Shown in pieces: positions 7,254-16,631 of a stretch of DNA of 24,836 nucleotides (positions are counted from its first letter, which is position 1; each line of letters begins with the position of its first letter). Below the pieces are notes generated by a model that made no database searches, was not told where the DNA came from, and saw only the letters and a list, made by a program, of their open reading frames with translations. A program made the position numbers and the translations under genes. The DNA comes from a virus, in the IMG/VR virus record IMGVR_UViG_3300021964_000496, positions 1-24,836 of that record; one strand, written 5' to 3'.

Positions 7254-8513
7254 ATGGCTAAGAAAACTAAAATACTACCTAAAAGACAGTCACAGCTATC
7301 ACAGGCTGCTATTGATACGTACAATAATGCTGCAAAACAACCTACTCCTGATGTAATCCGTAAGAATAGAGGCTATCAACGTTCGGTTAAAAATGATGAC
7401 GTAAAGCAATTTAGTATTGGCCTTAGAGATATTGATGAAACTATAATATATTACTTTAACAACGTTATAAAACCATCAGTTATACAGAACGGTAAACGAA
7501 TAAACGTACCAATCTTATACGGATCACCAGAAAGATGGAAGGCCGTACAAGCAGATGGGTATTATCGTGATAAAAACGGCAAGATACAGACCCCTTTAAT
7601 TATGTTCAAGAGAGATTCTGTTGAAAAGAATAGATCTTTAGGTAATAAATTAGATGCTAACAATCCAAACAACTTTGCTATCTTTCAAAAACGTTATTCT
7701 AAGAAGAATGTATACGATAGATTTTCTACTTTAAATAATAGAGACAAAGTAGAGGAGTTATATGGGGTTATTATCCCCGATTACGTTAATATCACGTATT
7801 CTTGTATCATATTTACTGAATATGTAGAGCAAATGAATAAAATAGTAGAGTCTATTAACTTTGCCTCCGATGCTTACTGGGGAGACCCGGAAAAGTTTAA
7901 CTTTAGAGCAATGATTGACAGCTATACTACTACAACAGAGGTAAATCAAGGACAGGATCGTACAGTTAAGACATCTTTCCAAATTAATATGATGGGACAC
8001 ATAGTTCCGGATAGTATTAACACGTCTATAGCTAATATGAATAAGTTTTACAGTAAATCCTCAGTTAGCTTTGGATTAGAAGTAGCTGGAACAGAAGAGA
8101 TACTTACAAGAAGAGCAGGTTCACCAGCAAAAGATGCTCCTAAAGGTAGATTCTATGACGGACTTACCGGTAAAATTGAGACTACCCTTCAATCTAGCGG
8201 AATGACTGATGCCGAAAGAACTTATCTTGCATTATCTACTATTATAGATACCAACAATCAGAGTTTTAGTGTAAATACAGGAGATAATAGCATTACATTT
8301 GAAAATGTAACTATAGCCACACCTCCTGCTAATTTCCCAGCCTTAGAAGTAGCAGACTTCCAAGTATTTATTAATGGACTTATAGTAGAACCATCAGCTA
8401 TTACATCTATTACCCAAGTAGGTAGTGATGTTGTAATAGCTTTTGGAGCTGGATTAGAATATACTATAACAGATCAGATGGAAATAACAGCTGTAGGTAA
8501 ATTTGAAGTATAA
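7254..8513 (+). CDS. 15: Tail completion / sheath stabiliser, T4 gp15-like
   Basis: This 419-residue protein resembles T4 gp15, the ring that caps the tail tube and sheath and docks with the neck. Matching landmarks are IIYYFNNVIKPS...GKRINVPILYGSPERW (64-95; T4 'RVPITYASKEHF'), IPDYVNITYSCIIFTEYVEQMNKIVESI (174-201; T4 'PSPIKMIYELSIFTRYEDDMFQIVEQIL'), FNFRAMIDS (216-223), and TVKTSFQINMMGHIVPDS (237-254; T4 'IEWSLTFEVNGWMYPP'). A poorly conserved loop lies at 100-170. The C-terminal ~85 residues form an added beta-rich, Ig-like-looking extension absent from T4 gp15 (272 residues). The stop overlaps the next ATG by one base. Confidence 0.75.
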   Translation: MAKKTKILPKRQSQLSQAAIDTYNNAAKQPTPDVIRKNRGYQRSVKNDDVKQFSIGLRDIDETIIYYFNNVIKPSVIQNGKRINVPILYGSPERWKAVQADGYYRDKNGKIQTPLIMFKRDSVEKNRSLGNKLDANNPNNFAIFQKRYSKKNVYDRFSTLNNRDKVEELYGVIIPDYVNITYSCIIFTEYVEQMNKIVESINFASDAYWGDPEKFNFRAMIDSYTTTTEVNQGQDRTVKTSFQINMMGHIVPDSINTSIANMNKFYSKSSVSFGLEVAGTEEILTRRAGSPAKDAPKGRFYDGLTGKIETTLQSSGMTDAERTYLALSTIIDTNNQSFSVNTGDNSITFENVTIATPPANFPALEVADFQVFINGLIVEPSAITSITQVGSDVVIAFGAGLEYTITDQMEITAVGKFEV

Positions 8514-8800
8514 TGGCACAGATATTTTGGGAACAAATAAGAAATGAACTACCAGGAGTCGGAGAATTTTTAACCGGCTCTTTAAGTGTGTCTGGTTCTT
8601 TTGCAACTACAGGTTCTCTATCTATAGATTTAGATGGAGTAGATAATATTTTCAGCATATCAGTGACAGGAGAAGAGAAAATAAAAGTCAACACAGAAGG
8701 TACTTTACAGTTAGTATCTCAATCGATAACACCAACAGCAGTAGCAGGAGGTATATTTTATAGCTCCAGCAATGATTTCTACTTTGGTTTTAGTAATTAA
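8513..8800 (+). CDS. Small fibre-like protein, unknown
   Basis: This 95-residue protein starts on the last base of the upstream stop (TAATG). After a short helical start (IFWEQIRNELPG) it runs into repeated SGS/TGS strands (LTGSLSVSGSFATTGSLSI), the same kind of short beta repeat seen in the next two fibre genes, and ends FYSSSNDFYFGFSN. The composition is typical of the proximal part of phage tail-fibre or baseplate-attached proteins. It may be an accessory fibre subunit or a remnant of a longer fibre; the sequence does not decide this. Confidence 0.75.
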   Translation: MAQIFWEQIRNELPGVGEFLTGSLSVSGSFATTGSLSIDLDGVDNIFSISVTGEEKIKVNTEGTLQLVSQSITPTAVAGGIFYSSSNDFYFGFSN

Positions 8801-8804
8801 AACA

Positions 8805-8816
8805 TATTTATAATAA
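8805..8816 (+). promoter_or_regulatory. Putative late promoter (TATTTATA motif) upstream of a fibre gene
   Basis: TATTTATAATAA lies 4 bases after the preceding stop and 30 bases before the ATG at 8835. It is one of the eight intergenic copies. Confidence 0.5.
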
Positions 8817-8834
8817 ATTAAATAAAAATAAAAC

Positions 8835-9935
8835 ATGGCATCTTGGAAAAAACTACTTGTATCCGGGTCAGCGATATCACAGCTTAATAATGACGCAGGA
8901 TACTTAACCTCGGTAACAGCTCAAACAGCATACGTTACTGCATCATTTAACGGAACTCACTTAATAGCGAATGACTCGCAGGGTCAATTAAATTTTGCTT
9001 CATCATCAGGAGCTGGTTTAACTATTAGTGCTGATGCCGGTAGTGACACACTAACTTTTGGATTATCTGCAATTCCTAATACTTCATTGGCCAATGACGG
9101 TATTACTATTGCAGGACAAGATACTTCATTAGGTGGTTCAATTACTGCAGACACAATTGCTGGTCAAATCAGCAACGATACTATTACTAACGCTCAGTTA
9201 GCAAATGAATTTGTTAGTTTTGGAGGTATATCTCTAAACTTAGGGCAGACAGATGCTACCCCAGCATTTGACTTACAAGATGCTACTAATTATCCATTTG
9301 ATCAACTAACAGGACTACCAACCTTAATTTCTAGTTCAGCTCAGATCGATCACGATCAGACAACTAATTTTGATGCAAACGAACACTTTACCCAAGGTAA
9401 TATTACAACTGTAGGTACAGTAACTTCAGGGGATGTAAGTGCTATTTTGCCAGCCGGTACAGTTTCAGGTTCCATAACATCTCCAAGCCAGGGTACCATA
9501 GCAGTAAACGGAGTAAATGTAGATTTAGGATTACAGACAGGCGATTCACCGCAGTTTACTAACCTAACTGTAACAGGTGACTTAACTGTGACAGGTGACA
9601 CGATCCAAGCACAGGTAACTAATCTAGATATTGAAGATCGTTACATACTACTTAACTCAGGTTCTTCTACAATTGGAGATTCAGGTATTGTATTTGGAGG
9701 GGCTAATGGAGTTGCTCAATCAGGAGCCGGTCTTGTATGGGATGGAAGTTACAACAGTAATGACGGTCGTCTTGCTATTGTAAATACTTTAGCATCAAAT
9801 GCTACAGGTGATACTACTCCTAATTACCATATTGCAGGTGTATTCGAAGGAACTGAAGCTAATGCAGCTACAGCACAAGCAGATCACGTAGGTAATATTA
9901 GAGTTGAATCAGGAGATATATTTATTTACGTATAA
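8835..9935 (+). CDS. Putative tail fibre protein with shared N-terminal WKKL..SGS motif
   Basis: This 366-residue protein looks like a trimeric fibre or baseplate-attached spike. It opens with MASWKKLLVSGSAISQLNN, nearly the same as the giant fibre's start ([19 protein letters not shown]), so both may dock to the same virion site. The body is Ser/Thr/Gly/Asn/Asp-rich beta sequence without Cys, with the repeated strands LTVTGDLTVTGDT at 244-256, and the segment IEDRYILLNSGSSTIGDSGIVFGG often seen in marine phage fibre proteins. No chaperone or peptidase domain is visible at the C-terminus, which ends GNIRVESGDIFIYV. It has an A-rich leader (AAATAAAAATAAAACATG) and is probably expressed from the motif at 8805. 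Confidence 0.75.
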   Translation: MASWKKLLVSGSAISQLNNDAGYLTSVTAQTAYVTASFNGTHLIANDSQGQLNFASSSGAGLTISADAGSDTLTFGLSAIPNTSLANDGITIAGQDTSLGGSITADTIAGQISNDTITNAQLANEFVSFGGISLNLGQTDATPAFDLQDATNYPFDQLTGLPTLISSSAQIDHDQTTNFDANEHFTQGNITTVGTVTSGDVSAILPAGTVSGSITSPSQGTIAVNGVNVDLGLQTGDSPQFTNLTVTGDLTVTGDTIQAQVTNLDIEDRYILLNSGSSTIGDSGIVFGGANGVAQSGAGLVWDGSYNSNDGRLAIVNTLASNATGDTTPNYHIAGVFEGTEANAATAQADHVGNIRVESGDIFIYV

Positions 9936-9966
9936 AGTTAAATAATAAAAAGTTATAGTGAATTTT

Positions 9967-10140
9967 ATGGGATTAATAGATAAGGTTGCACCTAAACCTA
10001 AAAAGGCAGAAGGACTAACCAAAGAAGAATCAGAGTTTATATTAGCTAAATTAAGAACAGCTACTTATAAAGGAGAAGAATTCGAAATGTTTTATACAAT
10101 TTTTCGCAAAATTGGAGAGCATATAAAAACACTTAAATAA
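9967..10140 (+). CDS. Short conserved-looking protein between fibre genes, unknown
   Basis: This small protein is 57 residues from the ATG at 9967; a GTG three codons upstream (9958) is in frame but less likely. Sequence features: a Lys/Pro-rich start (GLIDKVAPKPKKAEG), then a helix with 'LTKEESEFILAKLRTATYKGEEFEMFY' character and a final helix (IFRKIGEHIKTLK). It is charged and soluble with no membrane segment. An intrinsic terminator directly follows. I do not know its function; the fibre neighbours suggest a small assembly factor, but this is only context. Confidence 0.7.
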   Translation: MGLIDKVAPKPKKAEGLTKEESEFILAKLRTATYKGEEFEMFYTIFRKIGEHIKTLK

Positions 10141-10144
10141 ACAG

Positions 10145-10164
10145 AAAGTCCTTCGGGACTTTTT
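10145..10164 (+). terminator. Rho-independent terminator before the giant fibre gene
   Basis: AAAGTCC (10145-10151) and GGACTTT (10156-10162) form a perfect 7-bp stem with a TTCG tetraloop and a short T run. The fold is the same type as the terminator after the capsid gene. Confidence 0.85.
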
Positions 10165-10166
10165 GC

Positions 10167-10178
10167 TATTTATAAATA
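10167..10178 (+). promoter_or_regulatory. Putative late promoter (TATTTATA motif) for the giant fibre gene
   Basis: TATTTATAAATA directly abuts the terminator T run and lies 97 bases before the fibre ATG. It shares the 15-base string TGCTATTTATAAATA with the copy before the neck genes, and holds a complete TATAAATA. Confidence 0.6.
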
Positions 10179-10192
10179 TATTTCGTATTATA

Positions 10193-10251
10193 TACGTTTA
10201 TTATTGGCCCGAAAGGGAAGTGGGCTAGAATATTTCTAGTTACCAACCGTA
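10193..10251 (+). promoter_or_regulatory. Structured 5' leader of the giant fibre gene
   Basis: Nested inverted repeats are visible: an outer TACG/CGTA (10193-10196 with 10248-10251), then TTGG/CCAA (10204-10207 with 10243-10246), enclosing two hairpins. These are CCC-GAAA-GGG (10208-10217, GNRA-type loop) and a perfect 6-bp CTAGAA-TAT-TTCTAG (10225-10239). This would make a three-way-junction-like RNA ending 12 bases before the ATG. No known riboswitch or ribozyme core is recognised. Confidence 0.5.
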
Positions 10252-10263
10252 ATATAAGAAAAT

Positions 10264-13200
10264 ATGCCAAACTGGAAAAAATTAATAACCAGCGGTTCAG
10301 ACGCTGCGTTAAATTCATTAAATGTAACATCCGCATTAACTGCAAGCGGATTAATATACCCCACACAAGACGGAGGCAATGGAGATTTCCTTACCACAGA
10401 TGGTATAGGTAATTTAAGTTTTGGTAGGCCAAATGTATATTCAAATGTTAAAAACGTTTCTGGTGGTCAATTACTAAAAGGAACCCCAGTTCATGCAACA
10501 GGAACAGCAGGAAATACTTCTGAAGTTATAGCAGCATCCGCTTCTGTTGCTTCTACTATGCCTGCTACTTTTGTACTAAATGAAACTTTAGCAAATGATG
10601 CTGAAGGTTTAGCTCTAGTAACAGGGTATATTAATGGTATTGATACTTCTGCCTTTGAGGAAGGAGATGTAGTATATGTAGGAGCTACAGGTAGTTATAC
10701 GAATATAAAACCCCAAGGTTCAAATAATCTTATACAAAATATAGGATTAGTAAACAAAGTAGATGCAAGTAATGGTTCAGGATATATTTATGGTTCAGGT
10801 AGATCAAATGATGTACCAACCCTACCAGTAGGTAAGATATGGGTAGGTTCTCCAACATATTCAGTTACTTCTTCAATCGTTACTTTAGATGAAGATAATT
10901 CACAAGCACAAATTACAGGCTCTTTAGATGTATCAGAAAACTTAACAGTTTCAGGTGATGTAACACTTTCAAATGGAAATGCTCTAAGATGGACTTCTGA
11001 CGATGTTAGAATAGAAGGAACAACAGCTGGGGATAATATAAAATTTTATGTAGCTGATACAGAAATATTACAACTAGCTCAATCAGGAACTTTAGCAACT
11101 GTTACAGGTAACTTAAGAGTTACATCAGTACCAACAGGTACAACAGAAAATAAAATATTATTAACAGACGGATCTGGTAATTTAGTTACTAGAACTGATT
11201 TATCGTTACAGGGGGCCACAGGAGCTCAAGGTAGTACTGGAGCTACTGGGCCACAAGGAACTACTGGGGCAACTGGTTCTCAAGGACCGACAGGAGATAC
11301 CGGACCAACAGGTCCTACTGGACCACAAGGAGCTGTAGGATCAACTGGACCAACCGGACCTCAAGGAACAACAGGAGCAACAGGAAGTCAAGGACCTACC
11401 GGACCTACAGGAGCAACAGGACCTCAAGGAAGTACAGGACAGACAGGAAGCCAAGGACCTACTGGTCCTACTGGTCCAACAGGATCTCAAGGACCGACAG
11501 GCCCTACTGGTCCAACAGGACCGCAAGGCTCTACCGGTGCTACTGGATCACAAGGACCTACTGGACCTACTGGTCCAACAGGATCTCAAGGACCAACAGG
11601 TAATACCGGACCAACTGGTCCAACAGGACCTCAAGGTTCTACAGGAGCAACAGGTCCACAAGGTACTACAGGACCTACTGGTCCAACAGGATCTCAAGGA
11701 CCAACTGGATCTACTGGTTCACAAGGACCTACAGGACCAACTGGAGTTCAAGGTGCTGTTGGAGCTCAAGGAGCAGAAGGTAGTTTTGGAGGAGCATCAT
11801 TTTCATACAATTTCAAAACAGCAACAGGGGATGCTGATCCTGGAGCTGGTAAATTAAGATTAGACAATTCCACACAAAATGCCGCTACAGGAATTTATAT
11901 AGACGATCAAGATAATGAAAGCAGTGATATACAGTCTTTCTTAAGAACTATAGATGATTCTACATCAACTATAAAAGGGCATGTAAAATTATCAAATAAA
12001 TTAGATCCTGGACAATTTATTATATTTACAATATCATCATTAGTAGAAAAAACTGGTTATTTTGATATAACAGTTTCTGCTATAGATTCAAGCACAACCA
12101 ATCCATTCTCAGATGATGAAGAAATAATAGCTACTTTTGCTAGAACTGGAGATGCAGGAGATACAGGACCACAAGGTACAACAGGACCTACCGGACCTAC
12201 TGGACCTCAAGGTACAACTGGATCTACAGGACCTACCGGACCTCAAGGTTCTACAGGAGCAACAGGACCACAAGGTACAACAGGACCTACTGGTCCTACT
12301 GGACCTCAAGGTTCTACCGGAGCTACTGGATCCCAAGGCCCAACAGGTTCTACAGGCCCAACAGGTCCTACTGGACCGCAAGGAAGTACGGGACCAACCG
12401 GACCAACAGGACCGCAAGGTTCTACCGGAGCAACAGGAAGTCAAGGACCTACCGGACCTACAGGACCGACTGGAGTACAAGGACCAAATGGACCAACTGG
12501 ACCAACTGGATCTCAAGGTCCAACAGGACCAACCGGACCAACAGGACCGCAAGGTTCTACCGGAGCAACAGGAAGTCAAGGACCTACCGGACCTACTGGC
12601 CCTACAGGCCCAACCGGAGCACAAGGAGCAGTTGGTGCAACAGGACCTACTGGACCTCAAGGTTCTACCGGAGCTACTGGTAGCCAAGGCCCAACAGGTT
12701 CTACTGGACCAACAGGACCTACCGGACCTCAAGGATCAACAGGAGCAACTGGTTCACAAGGACCTACAGGCTCAACAGGACCTACAGGCCCACAAGGAGC
12801 TATAGGAAGTACCGGGCCAACAGGACCTCAAGGATCAACAGGAGCAACTGGACCACAAGGTACAACTGGAACAGATGGTATAAATACAACAGGATTTAAA
12901 ATTGATTATTCCACAACAACTACAGAAGCTGATCCTGGAAGTGGTAATCTAAGATTTAATAACACGGATCCTGCTGCAGCAACAGAAGTATATGTAAGTG
13001 AAACAGATGCTGATGGATTAGGTATTGCCGGGCTATTAGATGAATTAACAACTTCCACATCAAATAATCACTCCTTAATAGCATTAAGAAAATACTCAGA
13101 TCAACAATACTACGATAAATTTTATGTAACAGCCCAAACCGATAATGGAGGTTGGAGAACATTAACTATTTCTCATATTGATAAAAATGGTTGGACTAAT

Positions 13201-15957
13201 GTAAATAATGGAAATGAATTATTTTTCTCTATAGCAATTACTGGGGATAAAGGTACACAAGGAACTACTGGAGCAACAGGTCCTACTGGTCCAACAGGCC
13301 CACAAGGAAGTACCGGATCAACTGGACCGACTGGTCCAACAGGCCCACAAGGAAGTACCGGATCAACTGGACCTACTGGACCTACTGGTAGTCAAGGACC
13401 TACAGGTTCAACCGGACCTACTGGTTCACAAGGACCGACAGGTTCAACTGGATCTCAAGGACCGACAGGTTCAACAGGCCCTACCGGCCCACAAGGAACA
13501 ACAGGTTCAACCGGACCAACAGGACCTACCGGATCTCAAGGACCGACAGGCCCTACTGGACCGACTGGACCAACAGGTAGTCAAGGTCCAACAGGAGCTA
13601 CTGGACCGACTGGACCTACTGGACCTCAAGGAACAACAGGTTCAACTGGACCTACTGGACCTACCGGACCTCAAGGACCAAATGGACCGACAGGCCCTAC
13701 TGGACCTACCGGACCTCAAGGAACAACAGGAGCTACCGGACCTACTGGTTCACAAGGACCTACAGGTTCAACCGGACCTACTGGACCTACTGGTTCACAA
13801 GGACCTACAGGTTCAACCGGACCTACTGGACCTACTGGACCAACAGGCCCACAAGGAAGTACAGGAGCAACAGGTCCTACTGGTCCAACAGGACCTCAAG
13901 GAACAACAGGAGCAACAGGAAGTCAAGGACCGACAGGTTCAACCGGACCTACTGGACCTACCGGACCTCAAGGAAGTACAGGAGCAACTGGACCTACTGG
14001 TCCAACAGGACCTCAAGGAACAACAGGAGCTACCGGAGTTCAAGGACCAAGTGGAATAATACCTTTAGCAACAGATGGAGCAGACAGAATTATAACCTCT
14101 GACGGAGACGGTACAGGAACAGCTGAAGCAAATCTTCAATTTGATGGCAGTACTTTAGAAGTAGCTGGTAACTTATCGGTAACCGATATGATTGGAGGTG
14201 ATGAATTTCTTTCTGTAAATGTTGGTAACGGTGCATTCGCTATAGGAGACTCAGCAGGCATTGCAAACGAAGCTTATATACAAGGTAACGGATGTATTCA
14301 AATATTTAGCTATGGAAGTGAACGAGCTAGGTTTAATGATACTACTACTATTTTTGGTAATGTAAATACACATACACTCTCAGGAGCACAATCAACAATA
14401 GCAGGTGGTCAATTAAACACAGGCTCGGCAAATTGTAGTTTTATAGGAGGTGGAGAATTAAATTTTATTGATGCAGGTGCTATTGATTCATTTATAGGTG
14501 GAGGTTGTTCAAATACAATATGCACTACTGAAGGTTGTGCAGGTATTGTTGGTGGATCAACAAACACCGTAGATGGAGATTGGAGTTTTATAGGTGTGGG
14601 TTGTGCTAATCTAGCAGTAGGAAATAATATTGTTATAGGGGGAGGAGCTGCCAATGAAGCTTGTGCAGGATGTTCCGTTATAGCAGGAGGATTCATAAAT
14701 AAAATATGTGACGGAGAAAATTATGGTGCTATTTTAGGAGGAAGACAAAACTGCGTAGATGGAGATTATTCTGCAATTGGTGGAGGTTATCTTAACTGCG
14801 TTAGAAATAATTGCGGATTTATAGGAGGAGGATATTCTAACGATATAACTCAAACAGTCTCTGTAATTGGTGGAGGTTATAACAACTGTGCTTACGCTGC
14901 CTGCTCAGCAATTTTAGGAGGTCGAGACAACTATGTTGCTTCTTCTTTTGGAGCTATAGCAGGAGGGTATTTAAATTGTGTTAGAGATGTCTGTAGTTTT
15001 GTAGGTGGTGGTTATTCAAATGATATAGCAAATGGTACTTTTAGTAGTATAGTAGGAGGATACAATAACTGTATAACTTCTACAGGAAACTGTCATGTTA
15101 TAGGAGGCGGTAGAAACAATTGTATCGCAAGCTCTGGAGATATTAATACAATTGGTGGTGGTAGAGATAATGATATTATAAGTACTAGTGGATGTAATAC
15201 TATACCTGGAGGTAGTACAAATATTATCACCTCAGCAGCTGGTAATGCAACCATTGGAGGTGGATCAGCAAACTGTATTGAAGGAACAAACGCTAATACA
15301 ATTGCTGGTGGAGGTATAAACCATATAAATAGTTCCGGTGATTATAGTTCTATAGGTGGTGGTCTTTGTAATTATGTTTGTCGTGATTATGTTACTGTAG
15401 CAGGAGGCTGTCAAAACTCAGGATCGGCCGATAGAAGTGGTATTCTAGGAGGTTTTGGAAATACTACTTCACATGGATGTTCATTTATTGTAGGAGTTGA
15501 TATTGAAACACAAGGTGCTTGTACAACATTTGTAAATAATTTATCATATGATGGATTTACAGTAGGTACAGCTAATACAGCAGGTGAAATTGTTTATTTT
15601 GGAGGTGGATCATCATTAACAGCTGGGGATGTACATTACCTAAATTCCTCAGGAAACTGGGTAGCAGCAGATGCTGATGCAGCTTCATCATCTACTGGCT
15701 TATTAGGTATTACTTTAGGAACAAATGGTAGTGATGGTGTATTATTGAGAGGATTTGCTCGATTTACTTCAAATACTAATTATACAGGTATGACTACTGT
15801 AGGTGCACCATTATATGTATCCACATCAGCTGGAGATTTTAATCAACTTGCTACAGTCTTAACAGGTGATATAATAAGAATTATAGGATATGTGGTGGAT
15901 ACTACAAACGATATAATGTACTTCTGTCCTGATACTACTTGGGTAGAAATAGCTTAA
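10264..15957 (+). CDS. Giant collagen-like fibre with Cys-rich beta-roll C-terminus
   Basis: This 1897-residue protein is inferred to be a long trimeric tail or capsid fibre. Order of parts: residues 1-316, fibre head with the WKKL..SGS start and beta strands; 317-507, first Gly-X-Y collagen block; ~508-628, a spacer domain; 629-874, second collagen block; ~875-993, a second spacer related to the first (both have 'DADPG/EADPGSG.LR..N', 'AAT.(I/V)Y(I/V)', 'L...(D/T)..TST' and end at 'TGD.G'); 994-1264, third collagen block; ~1300-1760, more than 20 repeats of about 15-17 residues with the core S.IGGG..N.(I/V); ~1765-1897, a terminal beta domain. The collagen blocks total ~235 triplets, mostly [12 protein letters not shown] and GSQ, with almost no charge. 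About 25 Cys occur, all in the C-terminal part. The repeats resemble trimeric autotransporter (YadA-type) head beta-rolls. It may bind the host surface. Confidence 0.9.
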   Translation: MPNWKKLITSGSDAALNSLNVTSALTASGLIYPTQDGGNGDFLTTDGIGNLSFGRPNVYSNVKNVSGGQLLKGTPVHATGTAGNTSEVIAASASVASTMPATFVLNETLANDAEGLALVTGYINGIDTSAFEEGDVVYVGATGSYTNIKPQGSNNLIQNIGLVNKVDASNGSGYIYGSGRSNDVPTLPVGKIWVGSPTYSVTSSIVTLDEDNSQAQITGSLDVSENLTVSGDVTLSNGNALRWTSDDVRIEGTTAGDNIKFYVADTEILQLAQSGTLATVTGNLRVTSVPTGTTENKILLTDGSGNLVTRTDLSLQGATGAQGSTGATGPQGTTGATGSQGPTGDTGPTGPTGPQGAVGSTGPTGPQGTTGATGSQGPTGPTGATGPQGSTGQTGSQGPTGPTGPTGSQGPTGPTGPTGPQGSTGATGSQGPTGPTGPTGSQGPTGNTGPTGPTGPQGSTGATGPQGTTGPTGPTGSQGPTGSTGSQGPTGPTGVQGAVGAQGAEGSFGGASFSYNFKTATGDADPGAGKLRLDNSTQNAATGIYIDDQDNESSDIQSFLRTIDDSTSTIKGHVKLSNKLDPGQFIIFTISSLVEKTGYFDITVSAIDSSTTNPFSDDEEIIATFARTGDAGDTGPQGTTGPTGPTGPQGTTGSTGPTGPQGSTGATGPQGTTGPTGPTGPQGSTGATGSQGPTGSTGPTGPTGPQGSTGPTGPTGPQGSTGATGSQGPTGPTGPTGVQGPNGPTGPTGSQGPTGPTGPTGPQGSTGATGSQGPTGPTGPTGPTGAQGAVGATGPTGPQGSTGATGSQGPTGSTGPTGPTGPQGSTGATGSQGPTGSTGPTGPQGAIGSTGPTGPQGSTGATGPQGTTGTDGINTTGFKIDYSTTTTEADPGSGNLRFNNTDPAAATEVYVSETDADGLGIAGLLDELTTSTSNNHSLIALRKYSDQQYYDKFYVTAQTDNGGWRTLTISHIDKNGWTNVNNGNELFFSIAITGDKGTQGTTGATGPTGPTGPQGSTGSTGPTGPTGPQGSTGSTGPTGPTGSQGPTGSTGPTGSQGPTGSTGSQGPTGSTGPTGPQGTTGSTGPTGPTGSQGPTGPTGPTGPTGSQGPTGATGPTGPTGPQGTTGSTGPTGPTGPQGPNGPTGPTGPTGPQGTTGATGPTGSQGPTGSTGPTGPTGSQGPTGSTGPTGPTGPTGPQGSTGATGPTGPTGPQGTTGATGSQGPTGSTGPTGPTGPQGSTGATGPTGPTGPQGTTGATGVQGPSGIIPLATDGADRIITSDGDGTGTAEANLQFDGSTLEVAGNLSVTDMIGGDEFLSVNVGNGAFAIGDSAGIANEAYIQGNGCIQIFSYGSERARFNDTTTIFGNVNTHTLSGAQSTIAGGQLNTGSANCSFIGGGELNFIDAGAIDSFIGGGCSNTICTTEGCAGIVGGSTNTVDGDWSFIGVGCANLAVGNNIVIGGGAANEACAGCSVIAGGFINKICDGENYGAILGGRQNCVDGDYSAIGGGYLNCVRNNCGFIGGGYSNDITQTVSVIGGGYNNCAYAACSAILGGRDNYVASSFGAIAGGYLNCVRDVCSFVGGGYSNDIANGTFSSIVGGYNNCITSTGNCHVIGGGRNNCIASSGDINTIGGGRDNDIISTSGCNTIPGGSTNIITSAAGNATIGGGSANCIEGTNANTIAGGGINHINSSGDYSSIGGGLCNYVCRDYVTVAGGCQNSGSADRSGILGGFGNTTSHGCSFIVGVDIETQGACTTFVNNLSYDGFTVGTANTAGEIVYFGGGSSLTAGDVHYLNSSGNWVAADADAASSSTGLLGITLGTNGSDGVLLRGFARFTSNTNYTGMTTVGAPLYVSTSAGDFNQLATVLTGDIIRIIGYVVDTTNDIMYFCPDTTWVEIA
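11212..14055 (+). repeat. Collagen-coding repeat DNA (three blocks)
   Basis: Blocks at 11212-11784, 12148-12885 and 13243-14055 encode Gly-X-Y triplets and are repetitive at DNA level too. Examples: a 71-base exact direct repeat at 12391-12461 and 12526-12596 (offset 135 bases); a 44-base tandem copy at 13285-13328 and 13330-13373 (offset 45); a 53-base copy at 13741-13793 and 13786-13838 (offset 45, overlapping). All offsets are multiples of nine, so slippage or recombination would change fibre length while keeping the frame and the Gly-X-Y phase. Confidence 0.9.
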
Positions 15958-15967
15958 AAATAATTTT

Positions 15968-16627
15968 ATGGCAGGATTTGATACAGGATACAAAGAAAGA
16001 ACTCTTACTTTTGAAAGTGATAAAATTAAGTACTCTAAAGACGGTAAAGAGTTTAACGTAATGATGGATTGGGAAACCCCAATTATGAAAAGATCAGCTG
16101 AATGGGTTACTAATGGAGGTAAAGCAGAAAGCGTATTAGAATTAGGTTTTGGTATGGGTATATCAGCCGGATTTATTCAAAACTATCAACCGGTACAGCA
16201 TACAATTATAGAAACACACCTAGCTATTGCTGAAAGAGCAAATGCTTGGGCCGGAGAGCGTAATACATATTATGATAGAAATAGACTTAAAAATAGAGTT
16301 ACTATCTTAGGAGGTAAGAACTGGTTTGATGAATTTGGAAAAGACTTTAGCAAATCAGGTTTACAGGAATTTGATGCTATTTTTATAGATACTTATCAAG
16401 ATACAAAGTTACACGAATTTAAAAATTACATTACTAAATTTTTAAAGGTAGGAGGTAGAATGACTTGGTGGAACCCAATGGAAAATTTCATCCCAGACGA
16501 AACTACTAAAAATAGAAGAGAAGTTAGTTACGAACTAATCAGATTAAGTGATCATAAAATTAAAATTCCACAAAATGCATATCATAATACAGACGAGTAT
16601 TACATGCCAATGTATATAAGACAGTAA
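15968..16627 (+). CDS. GAMT-like SAM-dependent methyltransferase
   Basis: This 219-residue protein is a class I methyltransferase most like guanidinoacetate N-methyltransferase and the related arginine methyltransferase RMT2. Visible motifs: WETP at 35-38 (GAMT 'WETPYM'), SAM-binding motif I VLELGFGMGIS at 57-66 (GAMT 'VLEVGFGMAIA'), the acidic ribose-binding turn IIETH at 80-84 (GAMT 'IIECN'), FDAIFIDTYQD at 136-145 (GAMT 'FDGILYDTYPL') and LKVGGRMTWWNP at 159-170. From memory, the Glu of WETP and Asp of DTYP hold the guanidino group in GAMT; here they are Glu36 and Asp141. The substrate could be a small guanidino compound or an arginine in a virion protein. It starts 10 bases after the giant fibre gene, with no terminator between, so it is probably co-transcribed with it. 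Confidence 0.8.
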   Translation: MAGFDTGYKERTLTFESDKIKYSKDGKEFNVMMDWETPIMKRSAEWVTNGGKAESVLELGFGMGISAGFIQNYQPVQHTIIETHLAIAERANAWAGERNTYYDRNRLKNRVTILGGKNWFDEFGKDFSKSGLQEFDAIFIDTYQDTKLHEFKNYITKFLKVGGRMTWWNPMENFIPDETTKNRREVSYELIRLSDHKIKIPQNAYHNTDEYYMPMYIRQ

Positions 16628-16631
16628 AATT

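Noticed and set aside
12109-12732. Long open frame on the minus strand, Arg/Ser/Cys-rich
   Set aside because: It is the antisense of the collagen repeats. The repetitive GC-richer codons prevent stops on the other strand; the product is a low-complexity artefact. The same applies to 11341-11526.
12137-12805. Plus-strand open frame rich in Gln, Leu and Asp, and similar ones at 11537-11857 and 13682-14059
   Set aside because: These are frame-shifted readings of the collagen blocks with repeated LLDL/QQDL patterns and no independent start context.
11212-14055. Possible CRISPR-like or minisatellite array
   Set aside because: Repeat spacing is nine-base based, in frame with Gly-X-Y coding, and there are no unique spacers of constant length. 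It is protein-coding repeat DNA.
14409-14696. Minus-strand Pro-rich open frame
   Set aside because: It is the antisense of the fibre's IGGG repeats; the prolines come from reverse-complemented glycine codons.
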